DNA of 64,000 bases from Herbaspirillum sp. alder98 (GCF_020179755.1 NZ_JAIUCY010000010.1:106024-170023); one strand, 5' to 3'; positions 1-9,457 are shown, counted from the stretch's first letter. The notes: generated by a model not told the origin, from the sequence alone. A program made the numbers and translations.

Positions 1-75
1 TGTAATAAAACCTAGGAGAAAAACAAGAGCGAAAGTCAAACTAACGAAGTAGATCCCGAGCGCTTTCAGACTCAT
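1..75 (-). CDS. Partial small membrane protein (N-terminus only)
   Basis: The first 25 codons of a leftward gene whose remainder lies outside the window. The start ATG ends at base 75 and is preceded by a good Shine-Dalgarno (AAAGGAA, about 5 nt away). The peptide begins MSLKALGIYF and is almost entirely hydrophobic after residue 5 (FVSLTFALVFLLGFIT), so it is a membrane anchor or signal peptide. No function can be assigned from this fragment. Confidence 0.6.
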   Translation of the reverse strand, partial: MSLKALGIYFVSLTFALVFLLGFIT

Positions 76-388
76 TCAATTCCTTTCTTTTTCGCGATAT
101 TGAGCGAATTCAACTGAGCGCAGGACGCCATACGAAGTACGGTGGGATGGGCTGGCTTGATGGCCTGAATCATCATTTCCGGTCCTGTTTACGATTGCGT
201 CACGTTTTCGACCGTGGTTGCCCATCATCAAACGCCATTGGGCAGCGTCAGCTTCCTGTTCCCCACTATCCCGGCACAATTCAAATTTCGTGGACTGGTC
301 CAACAAGCACGCGCTAGCAACGGTGCCGTGCGCGGACAATCCAGCCGACGGTTACACTGTGCGTGATCCCGTCCGCTACAAGCTCATC
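76..388. other. Intergenic region upstream of the glycosylase gene
   Basis: This 313-base stretch lies between the leftward membrane protein and the glycosylase. The glycosylase reading frame stays open back to an ATG at 218, but the 57 extra codons do not read like the family N-terminus and no ribosome site precedes 218. It is therefore treated as the divergent promoter region. No clear promoter or operator was seen. Confidence 0.4.
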
Positions 389-1348
389 ATGGCCATCGAA
401 AAGAAGACAGAAAAGAAGACCGCAAGGAAGACCATAAGCCAGCAGATGTCGTCCGAAATGGCAATCTCATTGAAGCTGCCGCCCGGTTATGACTCGACCG
501 ATGTGCTGAGCTTCCACGGCCGCGACCAGCAGCAACTGGCCGAGGCAATAACAGATTCGGGTCTGCGCAAGGGCGTGCTGATCGACGACACGCCAGCGGT
601 AGTCGACATCGCATTCGGCAAGAAGAGTGCCGATTGCATCATTCACGTTGATGGCGCACTGAGCGATGCGATGCAGGCGCAGGCCAATGAAGTGTTGACC
701 AGCTTGCTCGGCCTGCGGCTGGACCCGCGACCCTTCGCCGCCTTCGTGATGTCCGATCCCCTGTTCGGTCCCCTGACCAAAAAGCAGAAGAGCCTGCGCA
801 TCGTGCAGTCGTCGAGTATTTTCGAAGCCCTGACCTGGGCGGTGATGGGACAGCAGATCAATGTCTCGTTTGCGGTATCGCTCAGGCGTACCTTCATCGA
901 ACTGGCTGGCCGGCGCCATAGCAATGGTCTTTGGTGTTATCCGTCGCCGGCCGATGCGGCCAGGGTCCCGCTGGAGGCGCTGACCACCCGCCAGTATTCG
1001 CGCTCGAAAGCCGAGACCATATTGAGATTGGCGACCATGGTGGCCAGCGGCGAGCTTGATCTGGTCGAGCACCCATCCAACCCGATCGAATCGATCTGTG
1101 CGGCGCTGCTGGCGGTAAAAGGGATCGGCCCGTGGACCGTCAACTACGCGCTGTTGAGGGGCTTCGGGCACGCCGACTGCTCGCTGCATGGCGATGTGGC
1201 GGTGCGCACTGCGATAGGGAAATTATGCGGACATGCGGTGCGGCCCGACATGCCGGCCGCTGAAGAATTCCTAAGGCGCTATAGTCCGCACCGGACCATG
1301 GCCGCGGCGCATCTCTGGGCCAGTCTCAAGGTGGAATCGGCTTATTGA
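389..1348 (+). CDS. alkA: DNA-3-methyladenine glycosylase II (AlkA family)
   Basis: Base-excision repair enzyme removing alkylated purines; 319 aa from the chosen ATG. The N-terminus is Lys-rich (KKTEKKTARK). It is followed by an AlkA_N-like region and then the helix-hairpin-helix glycosylase fold. The hairpin reads LLAVKGIGPWTVNYALLRG and is followed by LHGDVAVR, whose Asp sits where the catalytic Asp of AlkA lies. The start is uncertain: ATG 389 and ATG 446 are both in frame and neither has a convincing ribosome site; 389 was chosen because it retains the basic tail. It stands alone, with no ada gene nearby. The family call is firm, the exact substrate range is not. Confidence 0.85.
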   Translation: MAIEKKTEKKTARKTISQQMSSEMAISLKLPPGYDSTDVLSFHGRDQQQLAEAITDSGLRKGVLIDDTPAVVDIAFGKKSADCIIHVDGALSDAMQAQANEVLTSLLGLRLDPRPFAAFVMSDPLFGPLTKKQKSLRIVQSSSIFEALTWAVMGQQINVSFAVSLRRTFIELAGRRHSNGLWCYPSPADAARVPLEALTTRQYSRSKAETILRLATMVASGELDLVEHPSNPIESICAALLAVKGIGPWTVNYALLRGFGHADCSLHGDVAVRTAIGKLCGHAVRPDMPAAEEFLRRYSPHRTMAAAHLWASLKVESAY

Positions 1349-1372
1349 GCCTCGAGGGGCATGCCGCAACCA

Positions 1373-2188
1373 TCAATCCCAGGCGGCGGGAGGTATCTGC
1401 GGCAGTTCCTTGAAGCCCGGCTTGGCGAACCAATAGCCCTGCATCAGCCTGACGCCGACACTGGCCAGGAAATCGCGTTCGCCACGCGTTTCGATGCCTT
1501 CCGCCAGAACCCGGATATCGAGTTCGCGACAGATCCGGGTGATGCCGGCCACAATCGATTGCCGAGGCTTGTCGGTATCGACATGACGCACCAGGTCCAT
1601 GTCGATCTTGACGATGTCGGGCTGGTATTCGGCTAACAGATTGAGCCCCGCATAGCCGGCGCCGAAGTCATCGATGGCGGTCTGGAAACCGAAGCGCTTG
1701 TATTCCTTGAAGATGTTAACCAGATGAGGCCGATCCTGGATGTGCTCGCCCTCGGTCACCTCGAAGATGATGTTCTCGATCGGGAAACCGTGCGTGCGCG
1801 CAGCCTCGAAGGTGCTGCGGATGCAGACCTCGGGCCGATACACGGCATTGGGCAGGAAATTGATCGACAGCAGTTCGGTCATGCCCAGCCTGGCTGCCCC
1901 TTCGACTGCCTTCATCCGGCAAGCCTGGTCGAAACGGTAACGGTTGTTGTCGTTGACCTGCGTCAGCACGCTGGCCGCAGATTGCCCTTCGGGGCCGCGT
2001 ACCAGCGCTTCGAAGGCATAGACCGATCTGGCGTCGAGGTCGACGATGGGCTGATAGGCGAATTCGAACGCGATGTCGTGCTGCGCCGGGCCATGGCAGC
2101 CGTTGCAGCCCGTATTTTCCCGGGAAGATGGATCTGCGCGGAGTGGGATCATGCGAGGTGGCTTCAGAAGCGAAGAGATAATGGACAA
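1373..2188 (-). CDS. Stand-alone EAL-domain cyclic-di-GMP phosphodiesterase
   Basis: A 271-aa protein consisting of a short N-terminal extension (about 40 aa) and one EAL domain that hydrolyses c-di-GMP to pGpG in the cytoplasm. Visible motifs, in order: FEALVRG (the EAL signature), SINFLPNA, FEVTEGE, AIDDFGAGYAG (catalytic DDFG), VKIDMDLVR (Lys), VLAEGIET and GYWFAKP. All expected catalytic residues appear present, so it should be active rather than a pseudo-enzyme. The longest frame starts with TTG at 2188; an ATG at 2152 removes 12 residues and is an equally possible start. The N-terminal extension contains CNGCHG, which might bind a metal, but this is only a suggestion. Convergent with the glycosylase gene, 24 bases between stops. 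Confidence 0.88.
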   Translation of the reverse strand: MSIISSLLKPPRMIPLRADPSSRENTGCNGCHGPAQHDIAFEFAYQPIVDLDARSVYAFEALVRGPEGQSAASVLTQVNDNNRYRFDQACRMKAVEGAARLGMTELLSINFLPNAVYRPEVCIRSTFEAARTHGFPIENIIFEVTEGEHIQDRPHLVNIFKEYKRFGFQTAIDDFGAGYAGLNLLAEYQPDIVKIDMDLVRHVDTDKPRQSIVAGITRICRELDIRVLAEGIETRGERDFLASVGVRLMQGYWFAKPGFKELPQIPPAAWD

Positions 2189-2443
2189 AGCCCCCGATGC
2201 AATTTTTCGGAGGGCGGGACTGCGGGATTTCTACAGTCGCCTGGACACTCGCCAGTATCGCTTTTTTCGCATAATCCGGGTATCAGGATATCCCCTAACT
2301 TCATACCTGAGAGGCAACGATTGACGTTCGCCATGCCGATTTTCACGAGAAAACAAGGGCTGATCATGCGACGGGTAATGAATACGGCGGTCTTCATGAG
2401 ATCCCTGCTGCAGGCTAGGACGTAATGGCGAACACCGGAAACA

Positions 2444-4087
2444 TCAATCGCGGCGCTTGCCCTTGGCCGGCTTGCTTACCTTGCTCGCCTTGGGCTTGGC
2501 TTTTCCTTTTTCCTGCTCGAACAGGGCATAGTATTCGGAAGCCATCTTGCGGATCGCGCGACCGATGTTGGCATAGTCGTATTCATTGAGGTTGGCCAGC
2601 GACACGCGGCCTGATGGATGACTGGCGCCAAAGCCCTTGCCCGGCAACAGGATCACCCCGGTTTCTTCGGCCAGGCGGAACAGCGCTTCGTTAGGCTTTA
2701 ACCGCGTCAGCAACCACTTGGAGAATTCGGCGCCGTGCATTTCAGCCGACAGCAGTTCCAGGTCCAGCAGGTGGTAGTAACGCACCGAATTGGCGTCGAC
2801 CGGCATCGGCAGTCCAAGCTCACGATACAGCGCTTCCTTGCGACGAAGGACAATGCGCTTCATCGACGCCTTGTAGCTGCCAGCCTCATCCATCAGCGAA
2901 AACAACGAGAACAAGGTCATCTGCGCCTGTACCGGCGTCGATAGACCAGCCGTGTGATTGAGGGCGACGGTACGGCTATCGGCTACCAGGCGATCAATGA
3001 ACTTGATGTTGCGCGGCGCCGTCGTGATCGAACTGTAGCGCTGGTCGAGCTGGCGGGCGGTCTTCTCCGGCAATTTGGAAATCAGTTCGTCGATCACATT
3101 CTGCTTGTGCGTGGCGACTACGCCCATGCGCCAGCCGGTCGCACCGAAGTATTTAGAAAACGAATACACCAGGATGGTGTTGTACGGGCAGATGGCGAAG
3201 AGCGAGGTGAAGTTGTCGGCAAAAGTGGCATAGACATCATCGGTGAGGATGATCAGATCGGGACGTTTCTTGATGATCTCTGCGATGTAGGCCAGGGTCT
3301 TGTCGTCGATCTTGACCGACGGTGGATTGCTCGGATTGACCAGGAAGAATGCCTTCACCTTGGGGTCGAGCAGTTTGTCGAGTTCTTTCCTGGTGTACTG
3401 CCAGTTGTTGGATTGCGGCGCATCGATGGTCACCTCGACCAGGTTGAATTCGGCCAGGTGCGGAATCTCGATGTAGGGCGTGAAAATCGGCATGCCCAGC
3501 GCGATCGTGTCGCCATCCTTGATCACGTGATTGGCCTTGAGGCTACCGAACAGGTAGGTCATCGCGGCGGTGCCGCCCTCGACCGCATACATGTCGAAGT
3601 GGCCGACGAAGGGATGGGTGCCGATCATCTCCTTGTGCAGATAGTTGCCGACGATACGCTCTGTCATGCGCAGCATGCGGTCTGGCACCGGGTAGTTGCA
3701 GCCGAGGATGGCCTCGCACATCTCGTAGATGAAATCGCCCGCAGACATGCCCAGCTGATCTCGCACGTAAGAGACTGCGGCCTCGATGAAGCGCACGCCG
3801 GGAACATCCGCATGATTCTTGGCGTACAGTTCGAAGCGGGCCTCGATGCCTTCGCGTTGCGGAAAACCGCCGACGCCATCCATGTAGATATAAGACCGCT
3901 CGGCCTCGGTCATGGCGAACAGCCCGAACTGGAAGAAGCCATGGCGCGGTTTGGTGGCCACGAAATTCGGATTGCCCCGACCCGCATTGAGCATCAGCTT
4001 GTTGTTCTGCATGGCGCTCTGGATCAACGCATCCTTCAATTCGAAGGGGCTCAGCAGGGCAAGTTTTTCTGGGTCGCTAAAATCCAT
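2444..4087 (-). CDS. aspD: Aspartate 4-decarboxylase (PLP-dependent, AspD)
   Basis: Converts L-aspartate to L-alanine plus CO2 in the cytoplasm. The 547-aa protein has a fold-type I aminotransferase core. The PLP lysine lies in YSFSKYFGATGWRMG, and typical AspD signatures are AGRGNPNF, MDGVGGFPQREG and VEGGTAAMTYLFGS. The C-terminus is a Lys-rich tail (KAKPKASKVSKPAKGKRR). The start is fixed by AAAGGAG eight bases before ATG 4087; an upstream in-frame Met at 4117 has no ribosome site. It follows the exchanger AspT by 67 bases on the same strand, so the two form an operon. Family members can also transaminate aspartate. Confidence 0.93.
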   Translation of the reverse strand: MDFSDPEKLALLSPFELKDALIQSAMQNNKLMLNAGRGNPNFVATKPRHGFFQFGLFAMTEAERSYIYMDGVGGFPQREGIEARFELYAKNHADVPGVRFIEAAVSYVRDQLGMSAGDFIYEMCEAILGCNYPVPDRMLRMTERIVGNYLHKEMIGTHPFVGHFDMYAVEGGTAAMTYLFGSLKANHVIKDGDTIALGMPIFTPYIEIPHLAEFNLVEVTIDAPQSNNWQYTRKELDKLLDPKVKAFFLVNPSNPPSVKIDDKTLAYIAEIIKKRPDLIILTDDVYATFADNFTSLFAICPYNTILVYSFSKYFGATGWRMGVVATHKQNVIDELISKLPEKTARQLDQRYSSITTAPRNIKFIDRLVADSRTVALNHTAGLSTPVQAQMTLFSLFSLMDEAGSYKASMKRIVLRRKEALYRELGLPMPVDANSVRYYHLLDLELLSAEMHGAEFSKWLLTRLKPNEALFRLAEETGVILLPGKGFGASHPSGRVSLANLNEYDYANIGRAIRKMASEYYALFEQEKGKAKPKASKVSKPAKGKRRD

Positions 4088-4154
4088 GGTGTTACTCCTT
4101 TGGGAAGAGAACTGCAAAGATTGCGGAGTCGGCCACTGCCGGCTCGATGTGCGC

Positions 4155-5843
4155 TCAAACCAGCGCTACTACCAGTGGGCCAAGCAGGGTGAGGAACACG
4201 TTCGCCAATGCATAGGTAATGGCGAAGGGAACGGTGGGGATGGCGTTCTCGGCCTTGTCGAGAATTTCGCCGAAGGCCGGATTGGCGCTGCGCGATCCGC
4301 TCAGCGCGCCGGCGAAGACGGCCGTGTTGTCATAGCGCAGAACATAGCGGCCGAACAGCATGGTCAATACCAGCGGCAAGATGGTGACCACCACGCCCAC
4401 GCCGAACAGCGTCAACCCCTGCGCCTTGATGGTCTGCACTGCCTGCAGGCCGGAAGACAGCCCGACCACGACGACGAATCCGGCCAGTCCCAGGTCTTTC
4501 AGGATCTGCACGGCGCCGTTGGGCATGGCGCCGAATGTCTGCCGCCTGGCCCGCAGCCAGCCGAACAGCAACCCCGACAGCAGCGCACCGCCGCCACTGC
4601 CCAGCGTCAGTGGAATCGACCCGATGCGCGCGGTCAGCAATCCGATCAGCAAGCCCACCACCAGGCCGGCGCCCAGGTAGACGAAATCGGTCTTGGGGCT
4701 GGGCACGATGGCGTAGCCGATCAGTGCCGAGACGCGCTTGACGTCCTGTTCCGAGCCGAACACGGTCACCACGTCGCCAGTCTGGATCACGGTCTCGTCG
4801 TGCATCGGCAGCGCTTTTCCCATGCGGGTCAGTTGCACCACATAGATGCCATGACGCACCTCGCTGGCGGTCTTGGCGCTGATATCGCCGACGGTGCGGT
4901 TGTGATATTCGCGGTTCGACAGCACCACATCCCGGCGCTCCATCGTCTGCTCCATGCCGTCGACGGCGTACAGCTCGCGACCAAACAGGGCGGCGATGCC
5001 GACCATCGCCGCCCGCCGTCCGACCACCAGCACGATGTCGCCGGCTTGCAGCAGCAGTTGCGGAGTCGTCTCGATGATCTTGCCGTCGCGCTTGACGCGC
5101 TCGACCGTAATCGATGCGGTCGGATGTTTCTTTTCGATTTGATTCACCGTGAGCCCGGTGGCGGCATCGATTTGATAAATCCGACCTACCAGATCGGGGG
5201 CCGCGGCCTGCTGCCCCGGTGCCAGCACCTGCACGCCTTGCTGCATGGCAGCTTCGGCTCGCACCGCATCTTCCTTGATGCTGCGCCCCATCAACTTCGG
5301 CAGCAGGTTCACGCAGACCAGGATGGCGCCGAACGAACCGAAGACATAGGTCACGGCGTAACCCACGGCCACGTTGCCCTGCAGCCGCTTGACTTCGTCG
5401 GCGGCCAGGCCGAGCTTGGCGATGGCGTCGCCGGCGGTGCCGATGATGGCCGACTGCGTCAGGCCTCCGGCGGCAATGCCGGCGGCCAGTCCCTTGTCGA
5501 GACCGAACAGCTTGGCCATGACCACCACGGTCGCCAGGCCACTGATGGCCAGCACCGCCGCCAGAATGATTTCGCGAATCGATTGCTTGCCGAGGGAATT
5601 AAAGAATTGCGGGCCGCTTTCATACCCGACGGCATAGATGAAGAGGGCGAACAGCACCGACTTGACGCCTGGATCGATGCTCACGCCGACCTGGCTGACC
5701 AGCACCGCCACCAGCAGCGAGCCGGCCACGCCGCCCAGCTGAAACTTGCCGAACTGGATCTTGCCGATGTAATAGCCGACGGCCAGGGACAGGAACAACG
5801 CAATCTCGGGAGATTTTGCGAACAGCGCATGCAGCCAATCCAT
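4155..5843 (-). CDS. aspT: Aspartate:alanine exchanger (AspT, AAEx family)
   Basis: Inner-membrane antiporter exchanging external aspartate for internal alanine; 562 aa, the usual length. Membrane helices occupy roughly residues 5-170 and 385-562. The central hydrophilic loop holds two TrkA-C/RCK_C-like domains, around LLLQAGDIVLVVG and TVIQTGDVVTVFG. The C-terminal half carries GALSGSRSANPAF, typical of the family. The start ATG has AAGGCGG upstream. First gene of the operon with aspD: exchange of a divalent for a monovalent anion, with proton consumption by the decarboxylase, is the known proton-motive metabolic cycle of this pair. Confidence 0.93.
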   Translation of the reverse strand: MDWLHALFAKSPEIALFLSLAVGYYIGKIQFGKFQLGGVAGSLLVAVLVSQVGVSIDPGVKSVLFALFIYAVGYESGPQFFNSLGKQSIREIILAAVLAISGLATVVVMAKLFGLDKGLAAGIAAGGLTQSAIIGTAGDAIAKLGLAADEVKRLQGNVAVGYAVTYVFGSFGAILVCVNLLPKLMGRSIKEDAVRAEAAMQQGVQVLAPGQQAAAPDLVGRIYQIDAATGLTVNQIEKKHPTASITVERVKRDGKIIETTPQLLLQAGDIVLVVGRRAAMVGIAALFGRELYAVDGMEQTMERRDVVLSNREYHNRTVGDISAKTASEVRHGIYVVQLTRMGKALPMHDETVIQTGDVVTVFGSEQDVKRVSALIGYAIVPSPKTDFVYLGAGLVVGLLIGLLTARIGSIPLTLGSGGGALLSGLLFGWLRARRQTFGAMPNGAVQILKDLGLAGFVVVVGLSSGLQAVQTIKAQGLTLFGVGVVVTILPLVLTMLFGRYVLRYDNTAVFAGALSGSRSANPAFGEILDKAENAIPTVPFAITYALANVFLTLLGPLVVALV

Positions 5844-6302
5844 GATTACCGCCTTTCGGTAGGAATAAATCGTTCTTCAACATCGGGCAGGATATCTTCT
5901 CGAACAATAATTTCAATGACCTGAAGCAAGTACGGGCAAGACCGATCATCAATTCATGGCGACCCTCGTCGCTGTGCGCAAATCGCCATGGCATTAGCCG
6001 AGGGAATGGGCGAGTTGTGGGTAATGCCGACGGCGCGAAAATCTGCGCGCCTCTGGTTTCTTGAGAGCGCGGCGGTCTCTGGCCGGGCTGTTATTTTTAT
6101 TAGACTATTGTTTCCCGGCTCTTGGTCGCCCGTAGGATGAACGATAATTTTTTGGGCGTCAATGGACAGCTGCGGTTGCAGTCGCGCCTGGAAACCGGGC
6201 TATTGATTTTTTGTTATTACCCGGAAGAGTAGCGATGCATGGGGCGGGCGCCGGGAACCCGGCGCCGCTTCATCTGTATCTGGTCAATGCCATGAACGGC
6301 GC
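5844..6302. other. 459-base gap between aspT and the esterase gene
   Basis: Should contain the leftward promoter of aspT-aspD and the 3' end of the esterase transcript. At 6247-6266 there is a perfect inverted repeat, GGCGCCGGG-AA-CCCGGCGCC, 37 bases after the esterase stop; it is a plausible terminator although no T-run follows in the leftward direction. No other gene or RNA was seen. Confidence 0.5.
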
Positions 6303-7940
6303 TCAGGGCATCACACGATTCCACAGTTCGCGCTCCTGTCCTGCCGGATCGGTCTGGATAGTGCTGCCGGCGCCATCGAGAATCATCGTACGGCGCCCTT
6401 GAGGCGAATACCGCGGCCAGGTGGGAAGTTGCGGGTGCGAGGGCGTACCGGTCTTGATGAACGAGACCCAGGTTTGATGGACCACATCTGCAAATGCCGG
6501 GGTTGGCGGATTTCTGCCGTACAGCATTTCAAGGAATGGCTCGCCGAAATTGCGCCAGGTAAACGGCTGCTCGCCGGCATGGACTGCATACCCGGAAAAC
6601 GGTCCCTGCCTGGCGCTTTCATCAAAGCGGTACAGGTAGGTTTTACCGCCATTGGCGGCATGCGCATCGGCGACGCGAATGGTCGGGATCCAGTACTCTT
6701 CGGCAGTCAATAAACGCAGCCGACGGTCAAAGGCCGATTGCGAGGGAAACGCTTTCTGGTACAGATCGTCGGCCTGCTGCATTGTCGCCGGATCAATCTG
6801 GGCCATTTCCCGCGATGAGATTGCGGCGGCAGAATAGGTATTCTGTCGATGCGCTGCCAGCAATGCCGGTGGGAAGAACAGCAAGGCTTCATCGCGATTG
6901 CTCCCGATCAGCAACGGTACGTCGCTGGATGCGCCGTCTGCAATCAATGCCTGTGGCGAACGAGGCATGAAGTCGCGGTCAATCACCGTGCGAAATGCAA
7001 AGTTCCGTTGATATTGTTCAACCGTCTTGACCTGCGCCTTGAGCAGGGCGGCGGCGTCGGTGTTCAAGAGCAGTTGCGCGACAGGTGTTCCCGGCGCTTG
7101 TTGCTGCAGCGCTGAGGCGAAGATCCCCGCGACCTCCTGGGCGTCTTTTTGCGTATGAGTGGTGAGGGCGCCACCGCTTTGCACAATGGCTTGCTGGAAC
7201 AGCCCCTTGGCGGCAGGGGCCGCCAGCAAGGCAGAAAGGTTCTTGCCGCCTGCGGATTCGCCGGCGATCGTCACCTTGTCGTGATCGCCGCCAAAGGCTG
7301 AAATATTATCCCTGACCCATGTCAGCGCCAGGACCTGGTCACGCAGGGCGTTATTGCCACTGCCGTTGTATGCGTCACCCAGGATGGCGCCCAGCTCGAG
7401 GAAGCCAAGCGCACCGAGGCGATAGCCGATGGTGACGCAGACTACGCCGCTCCTGGCAAAGCTGGTGCCGTCATACAGGGGCTGGCTGGTCGCGCCATAG
7501 ATATTGCTGCCACCATAGATCCAGACGAATACAGGGTGCGGCCCGGGCGTGTCAGGCGTCCATATATTCAGGTAAAGACAGTCTTCGCTCTGGTTCACAT
7601 CGCCGATGAACCGGCGGCCTGTTCCTGCCTGGATTCTATCGGGTTGAATCGGCGCGTTGGCAAACGAGAATGCGTTGATGACGGTGCGTGTCCGGGGCGC
7701 CGGTTGGGGCGCCTTGAAGCGCAATGGACCAACGGGTGGCATGGCATAAGGAATTCCTTTAAAGGAGTTCACGCCATTTTCTGCCGCTCCGCGAATCGGC
7801 CCGCATGGCGCTTCTATTGTCACTGCGCGTCGTTGCTGGAGGGGATCGGATGAAGTGGCGGCGTTGCCAAGAAGTGGAAAGGCAAGGGCCATGCCCAAGC
7901 CTGAACCTTGTGACAAGAATCGGCGGCGATCACGTTGCAT
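6303..7940 (-). CDS. Type-B carboxylesterase with Tat signal
   Basis: Serine hydrolase of the carboxylesterase/cholinesterase family (545 aa), probably periplasmic. The N-terminus QRDRRRFLSQG followed by a hydrophobic stretch ending LLGNAA is a twin-arginine-type signal, which is why ATG 7940 is preferred over the upstream in-frame start at 8060, although no good ribosome site precedes it. Family motifs: FKGIPYA, SEDCLYLNIWTP, the oxyanion region VFVWIYGG, nucleophile elbow GESAGG, the acidic residue in GSNRDEALLF and the His in HAGEQPFTW. No transporter or regulator accompanies it, so the natural substrate is unknown. Confidence 0.85.
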   Translation of the reverse strand: MQRDRRRFLSQGSGLGMALAFPLLGNAATSSDPLQQRRAVTIEAPCGPIRGAAENGVNSFKGIPYAMPPVGPLRFKAPQPAPRTRTVINAFSFANAPIQPDRIQAGTGRRFIGDVNQSEDCLYLNIWTPDTPGPHPVFVWIYGGSNIYGATSQPLYDGTSFARSGVVCVTIGYRLGALGFLELGAILGDAYNGSGNNALRDQVLALTWVRDNISAFGGDHDKVTIAGESAGGKNLSALLAAPAAKGLFQQAIVQSGGALTTHTQKDAQEVAGIFASALQQQAPGTPVAQLLLNTDAAALLKAQVKTVEQYQRNFAFRTVIDRDFMPRSPQALIADGASSDVPLLIGSNRDEALLFFPPALLAAHRQNTYSAAAISSREMAQIDPATMQQADDLYQKAFPSQSAFDRRLRLLTAEEYWIPTIRVADAHAANGGKTYLYRFDESARQGPFSGYAVHAGEQPFTWRNFGEPFLEMLYGRNPPTPAFADVVHQTWVSFIKTGTPSHPQLPTWPRYSPQGRRTMILDGAGSTIQTDPAGQERELWNRVMP

Positions 7941-8258
7941 AGAGGAGTAGTCTTTTTCAGCAAGGAAGGGGGCTGGAAGCAGTCGGAGATAAAGCAGATG
8001 CGCCCCGGATAGAATGAAAATATCCGGCCCGCCGAGTGTATTTGCTGTGGTCTTGGCCAAGCAAGTTGATGCGGTGAATCGGGCGAATTTGTACTCTTTA
8101 TGATCCGTGCCGGTGCACCAGAATAGTGACGGCTGCCCTAAAAAAGCAAGGGTCGGCGCAACGCAGGCGCGGCCTGCGAGACTGCCCTGGTTGCTAATGA
8201 ACCGCCAGCATCAAGGCCGGAGTTTCTGGTGGCTCTGCAGTCCATGTCAGGCCTTGCC

Positions 8259-8675
8259 TCAGGAAGCCAGCTTGCGGGTACGCCTGGGGGACGCCGCCAC
8301 CAGCGTCGGACACATCGGGTCCTGGCCGCTCTCGATGCTTTCTTCAAGCGCCTTCTTCAATGACTCGATGTCCCGGCGCTGCGAGGCGAGGGCCAGTTCG
8401 AGTTCTTGCAATTCGCTTAGTCGCACCTCGATCTGTTCGATGGTGCGCGTCTTGGAGCAGACTCCGTCGTCCGAGAACATGCGGCGGATATTTTCCAGCG
8501 AAAACCCCAGCTTCTGCACCGCCACCACGATACGCAACTGCTTCAATGCGCGTTCGTCGTAGCTGCGATAACCATTCGCCCCGCGCGCCGGCGAGGCAAT
8601 CAGTCCCTGTTCTTCGTAGAACCGGATGGCAGAAGTTGCCAGCCCGGTCTGCCGGGCCAGTTCACCTATCTTCAT
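8259..8675 (-). CDS. MerR-family transcriptional regulator
   Basis: A 138-aa regulator with an N-terminal winged helix (MKIGELARQTGLATSAIRFYEEQGL, GYRSYDERALKQL), a second DNA-binding helix region (VQKLGFSLENIRRMF) and a C-terminal dimerisation coiled coil (IEVRLSELQELELALASQRRDIESLKKAL). It contains Cys residues in DGVCSKTRT and DPMCPT, but not the SoxR Fe-S pattern or a clear metal-binding set, so the effector is unknown. It lies divergent to the nitroreductase gene, and the gap between them holds a classic MerR-type promoter (8681-8711), making the nitroreductase its likely target. Confidence 0.88.
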   Translation of the reverse strand: MKIGELARQTGLATSAIRFYEEQGLIASPARGANGYRSYDERALKQLRIVVAVQKLGFSLENIRRMFSDDGVCSKTRTIEQIEVRLSELQELELALASQRRDIESLKKALEESIESGQDPMCPTLVAASPRRTRKLAS

Positions 8676-8680
8676 TGTGC

Positions 8681-8711
8681 TTGACCTTCAAGTTGACTTG
8701 AAACTTATTAT
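8681..8711 (+). promoter_or_regulatory. MerR-type promoter with 19-bp spacer and operator dyad
   Basis: A -35 element TTGACC at 8681-8686 and a -10 element TATTAT at 8706-8711 are separated by exactly 19 bp, the over-long spacing typical of MerR-activated promoters. Inside the spacer is the perfect dyad TTCAAGT-TG-ACTTGAA (8687-8702). The promoter points at the nitroreductase 108 bases downstream. Its position just before the divergent regulator gene supports MerR binding here. Confidence 0.75.
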
Positions 8712-8818
8712 ACGTGCGAATGCCCATCATCATTTCCGGTTGTTAGTCTGTAGATGATCGGCAAGATTTCTTCATTGCGTTAGTAATGAATCACCATGCG
8801 AACTGAATCGAGGGTTTT

Positions 8819-9457
8819 ATGAGCGAATTGCTGAAAGACATGAACTGGCGTTACGCCACCAAGAAGTACGATGCATCCAAGGCAGTGCCTGCCGAAAAGA
8901 TCGAGCGCATCCTGGAGGCGATCCGCCTGGCGCCGACCTCGAGCGGACTGCAGCCGTTCGAAGTGATGGTCGTGACCAACCCGAGCGTGCGCGAAAAGAT
9001 CAAGGCGGTCGCCTGGAACCAGTCGCAAGTCACCGACAGTTCCCACCTGCTGGTGTTTGCGGCATGGGACGATATCACCGCTGATCGCGTCAACATGATG
9101 TTCGACCTGACCAACCAGCAACGCGGCACCATCAACGAAGGGTGGGAAGCCTACCGGCAGCAGCTGTTGTCGATCGTGGCGGCGCGCGGTACGCAGGTCA
9201 ATGCCCAAAGCGCTGCGCGCCAGGCCTACATCGCACTGGGTTTTGCGATGCTGGCGGCGGCCTCCGAACGGGTCGACTCGACCCCGATGGAAGGCTTTGA
9301 TCCTGATGCCGTGGACGAGATCCTTGATCTGAAGCGCCGAGGCCTGCGCAGCGTGGTCATGTTGCCGCTGGGCTATCGGGCCGATGAGGGCGACTGGCTG
9401 GTGGACCTGGTCAAGGTGCGTCGCGCCAAGGAAGATCTGTTCACCGAAGTCAAGTAA
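8819..9457 (+). CDS. NAD(P)H-dependent nitroreductase (NfsB-like)
   Basis: FMN-dependent oxidoreductase, 212 aa, cytoplasmic. Motifs include the N-terminal MNWRYATKKYDASKAVP, the FMN-binding LAPTSSGLQPFEV, the central AARQAYIALGFAMLAAA and the C-terminal VMLPLGYRADEGDW. This pattern fits the NfsB/dihydropteridine-reductase branch, which reduces nitroaromatics or quinones. Ribosome site GAGGG precedes the ATG. Probably induced by the divergent MerR regulator through the 19-bp-spacer promoter, suggesting a response to an electrophile or nitro compound. A G-C-rich hairpin follows the stop. Confidence 0.88.
   Translation: MSELLKDMNWRYATKKYDASKAVPAEKIERILEAIRLAPTSSGLQPFEVMVVTNPSVREKIKAVAWNQSQVTDSSHLLVFAAWDDITADRVNMMFDLTNQQRGTINEGWEAYRQQLLSIVAARGTQVNAQSAARQAYIALGFAMLAAASERVDSTPMEGFDPDAVDEILDLKRRGLRSVVMLPLGYRADEGDWLVDLVKVRRAKEDLFTEVK

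Noticed and set aside
3912..5924. A 670-codon open frame on the + strand opposite aspT, and a 412-codon frame opposite aspD (2954-4192)
   Set aside because: Both are antisense shadows of well-recognised genes with high third-position GC; their translations are His/Gln/Arg-rich and resemble nothing.
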